This document shows positions 11,833 through 13,452 of a stretch of DNA of 13,452 bases, one piece after another (the first letter of the stretch is position 1; each line of letters begins with the position of its first letter). Origin of the DNA: JADJPL01 sp964607915. Its GTDB lineage: Bacteria > Bacteroidota > Bacteroidia > Chitinophagales > Saprospiraceae. The position numbers and the translations under genes were made by a program. Location of the stretch: NCBI GenBank assembly GCA_964607915.1, contig CAZSMU010000104.1, positions 1 through 13,452 on the forward strand, read 5' to 3'. A model generated the notes under the pieces. It did no database searches. It worked only from the letters and a program-made list of their open reading frames with translations, and was not told where the DNA came from.

Positions 11833-13035
11833 ATGAAGCCGCAAAAAGCCCTTTTCCCCTTATGCAACCTCTTCTTTTGGTTTTCTATTCTTTACGTGCA
11901 GGGGCAAGACCCCTACTTCTCCCAATTCTTTTCCAACCGCGTCTATCTCAACCCGGCGTATGCGGGGTTTGACCCCGGAGGAGCTGTCGCGCTGAACTAT
12001 AGGGAGCAGTGGTTTGGCGTGTCGGGCAGCGAACAGCGCTTCGGGGCGGGATACCGTACGATGGGTGCAACGGTAGATGTCCAGGCTCCATGCTTTTTGG
12101 GCATAGACCAAGCCAATATGGGGTTTTCTTTTTCTGCCTTTCGCGACGAGGCCGGCGGTGCTCCTCTGACCGTGCACGGGCTTGCGGTGGCGCTGAGCCA
12201 CGAGCGGGCCCTGGTAAAACCCAGCCCTGAGCGCCGGCTCCGGCGCCTGGACCTACGGGTGGGGGCGCAGCTGCAGTATGGCCAGCAACAACTGTTTTCC
12301 GACTACCTGTTGTACTCCGACCAGCTGGACCCGGTGGTAGGGCTTATCGGCGACCCGACGGCGTTGCGCTTGCAGAGCAGCCTGTACCCAAACATGAATA
12401 CAGGGGTTTTGCTGCGCGGGAATTACCAGCGCAACAAGGATAAGAATACCCTCTTTGCCTTTGGCGCGCAAATGGCCAACCTGAACGAGCCCTACATATC
12501 CCTTTTCGAGCCCTCCACCACAGCGCGTATCCCGCGACGCCTGACCGTACACGGAGGGTTCACTACGCGGATACCCCGCTACAAAGGCGCCGTTTCCCCC
12601 CTATACTTCGCCCCACAGTTCCGCTGGGACCGCCAGTTGGGCTCCCTGCTTAACTTGCAAACCGTCGGGGCATACGTGTTTTCACAAGGATATTTCAGCG
12701 GTGTTTTTGTTCAGTACAACTTCCCCAACGACTCCCCGCCGCCCGGGCTCCCCGCCGCAGGCGGATTCCTCACCCGCAACACCACCACGCTCATCCTGAA
12801 CGCGGGTATAGACCTCCGATCGGCCTTCGACGGTGGAAAACCCTGGCGCAAGCGCGACACCGGGACTGTCCTCGGACTCACCTACGACATCAATCTCTCA
12901 GGACTGAACCAGCAGACTACCCTCGGGGTGCTGGAACTGAGCCTCCGCACCCGCTTCGGACGACGGAATGAAAAATCCTGCGGGGAACTGGGCCAGTTCG
13001 AACTCTACAAAGGGGACTGCCCCGTGCGCTTCTGA
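11833..13035 (+). CDS. PorP/SprF family type IX secretion system membrane protein
   Basis: 400 residues. The signal peptide (ALFPLCNLFFWFSILYVQG, to about residue 24) is followed by the family hallmark QDPYFSQFFSNRVYLNPAYAG (25-45), then REQWFG and an outer-membrane beta-barrel pattern with strands such as GVLLRGNYQRN and LFAFGAQMANLNEPYISLF. Family knowledge: PorP/SprF proteins sit in the outer membrane, bind PorE-type partners and help secrete or attach type IX (often type B, gliding-motility C-terminal domain) cargo; multiple paralogues usually sit beside their cargo genes. The next gene is a secreted PKD protein, which fits. The frame opens earlier at a TTG (11779), but the ATG at 11833 begins the signal peptide directly and was chosen. 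The product ends on CPVRF, close to the usual aromatic barrel end. Confidence 0.88.
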   Translation: MKPQKALFPLCNLFFWFSILYVQGQDPYFSQFFSNRVYLNPAYAGFDPGGAVALNYREQWFGVSGSEQRFGAGYRTMGATVDVQAPCFLGIDQANMGFSFSAFRDEAGGAPLTVHGLAVALSHERALVKPSPERRLRRLDLRVGAQLQYGQQQLFSDYLLYSDQLDPVVGLIGDPTALRLQSSLYPNMNTGVLLRGNYQRNKDKNTLFAFGAQMANLNEPYISLFEPSTTARIPRRLTVHGGFTTRIPRYKGAVSPLYFAPQFRWDRQLGSLLNLQTVGAYVFSQGYFSGVFVQYNFPNDSPPPGLPAAGGFLTRNTTTLILNAGIDLRSAFDGGKPWRKRDTGTVLGLTYDINLSGLNQQTTLGVLELSLRTRFGRRNEKSCGELGQFELYKGDCPVRF

Positions 13036-13071
13036 TACCCCCGCAAGATTCGACCAGATCAAACACGTATC

Positions 13072-13079
13072 TATTTTTC
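13072..13079 (+). promoter_or_regulatory. Weak -7-like element before the PKD gene
   Basis: TATTTTTC differs by one base from TAnnTTTG and lies 17 bases before the ATG at 13097. The 61-base gap after the PorP/SprF stop has no terminator, so cotranscription is equally likely. Confidence 0.2.
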
Positions 13080-13096
13080 CCATAGCCTGCTCACGT

Positions 13097-13452
13097 ATGA
13101 AATACTTCCCCCTTGTCGCCCTGCTTTTGGCGCCCCTGTCCAACACCCTCGCCCAAAACTGTAACGCCGGCTTTACCTTCGCCGTGTCGGGGTGCAACAC
13201 GGTGTCGTTTACGCCAGATTCGCTCAACGCCAACTTTACCTACACCTGGGATTTTGGAGACGGCAAGACCTCCCGGTCCCCCAATCCGGTGCACACCTTC
13301 GTCGCGTACGGGGCAGGCGTAAAATCCTTCAATGTGAAACTTACCGTCCAATCCGCAAGCTGTACCGCCGCATCTGTCGCAAAATCCGTGCAAGTAAAAG
13401 AGGTCCCGGATGCAAGTATCGGGGATAAATCAGGGAAAAATTTTGTGAATTG
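13097..13452 (+). CDS. Secreted PKD-domain protein, likely type IX cargo (3' end outside window)
   Basis: The visible 118 residues start with a signal peptide (YFPLVALLLAPLSNTLA, cleavage before Gln20) and continue with a PKD beta-sandwich (about 23-104), recognisable by YTWDFGDGKTS, NPVHTF and SFNVKLTV. Cys22, Cys32 and Cys88 are present. The frame is open at the window edge. Family knowledge: long PKD-repeat proteins next to PorP/SprF genes in Bacteroidota typically end in a gliding-motility-associated (type B) C-terminal sorting domain and are exported to the cell surface by the type IX system; that part is outside the window and so unproven. Start choice: the ATG is the only one that fits the signal peptide. 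Confidence 0.8.
   Translation, partial: MKYFPLVALLLAPLSNTLAQNCNAGFTFAVSGCNTVSFTPDSLNANFTYTWDFGDGKTSRSPNPVHTFVAYGAGVKSFNVKLTVQSASCTAASVAKSVQVKEVPDASIGDKSGKNFVN

Noticed and set aside
13036..13052. Possible fourth copy of the intercistronic element before the PKD gene
   Set aside because: Only a short CCCCCGCAAGA-like stretch resembles the downstream arm; there is no upstream arm and the distance to the start codon is 44 bases or more, so chance is more likely.

Overview
The window looks like chromosomal DNA of a Bacteroidota bacterium, most likely a saprospirian (Lewinella/Haliscomenobacter-like) relative. The evidence is a PorP/SprF protein next to a secreted PKD-domain protein (a type IX secretion signature), a TonB-dependent receptor with an N-terminal carboxypeptidase-regulatory domain, no clear Shine-Dalgarno sequences, and several matches to the Bacteroidota -7 promoter element TAnnTTTG. 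I see no rRNA, tRNA, CRISPR array, transposase or phage gene.

The layout is two-sided. Every credible gene left of about 7630 is on the minus strand and every credible gene right of about 7800 is on the plus strand, diverging from one control region at 7630-7810. Minus strand, read from the divergence leftwards: a Fur-family regulator (probably Zur), a cytosolic caspase-like protease 27 bases behind it, a palindrome-rich gap (4787-5118), a thioredoxin-fold protein lacking its CxxC followed by a double-domain universal stress protein, a membrane-anchored papain-like protease, a D-threonine aldolase/D-serine dehydratase-type PLP enzyme, an AT-rich gap, and a small winged-helix protein. Plus strand, rightwards: a small His/Cys-rich exported protein, a ZnuD-like TonB receptor, a lipoprotein, a VOC-fold protein, a PorP/SprF protein, and a PKD protein cut by the window end.

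The centre reads as a zinc (or related metal) acquisition locus. The regulator has the Fur-family Cys4 site, a 7-1-7 inverted repeat lies between -7 elements facing both ways, and the plus side encodes a metal-ligand-rich exported protein, a receptor and a lipoprotein. The caspase would be read through from the regulator gene, so metal status may influence its level. This is inference.

The strongest unexplained signal is a family of three related intercistronic elements (3477-3638, 10671-10742, about 11315-11351). They have inverted-repeat ends, lie between co-directional genes, keep the same orientation, and each ends exactly 18 bases before a possible start codon of the next gene (C1 protease, lipoprotein, VOC protein). 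The second is the gap before the thioredoxin-like/Usp pair. It has three TGAC-N4-GTCA boxes, two of them inside a perfect 28-bp inverted repeat, followed by a plus-strand hairpin plus T8 terminator that no gene accounts for.
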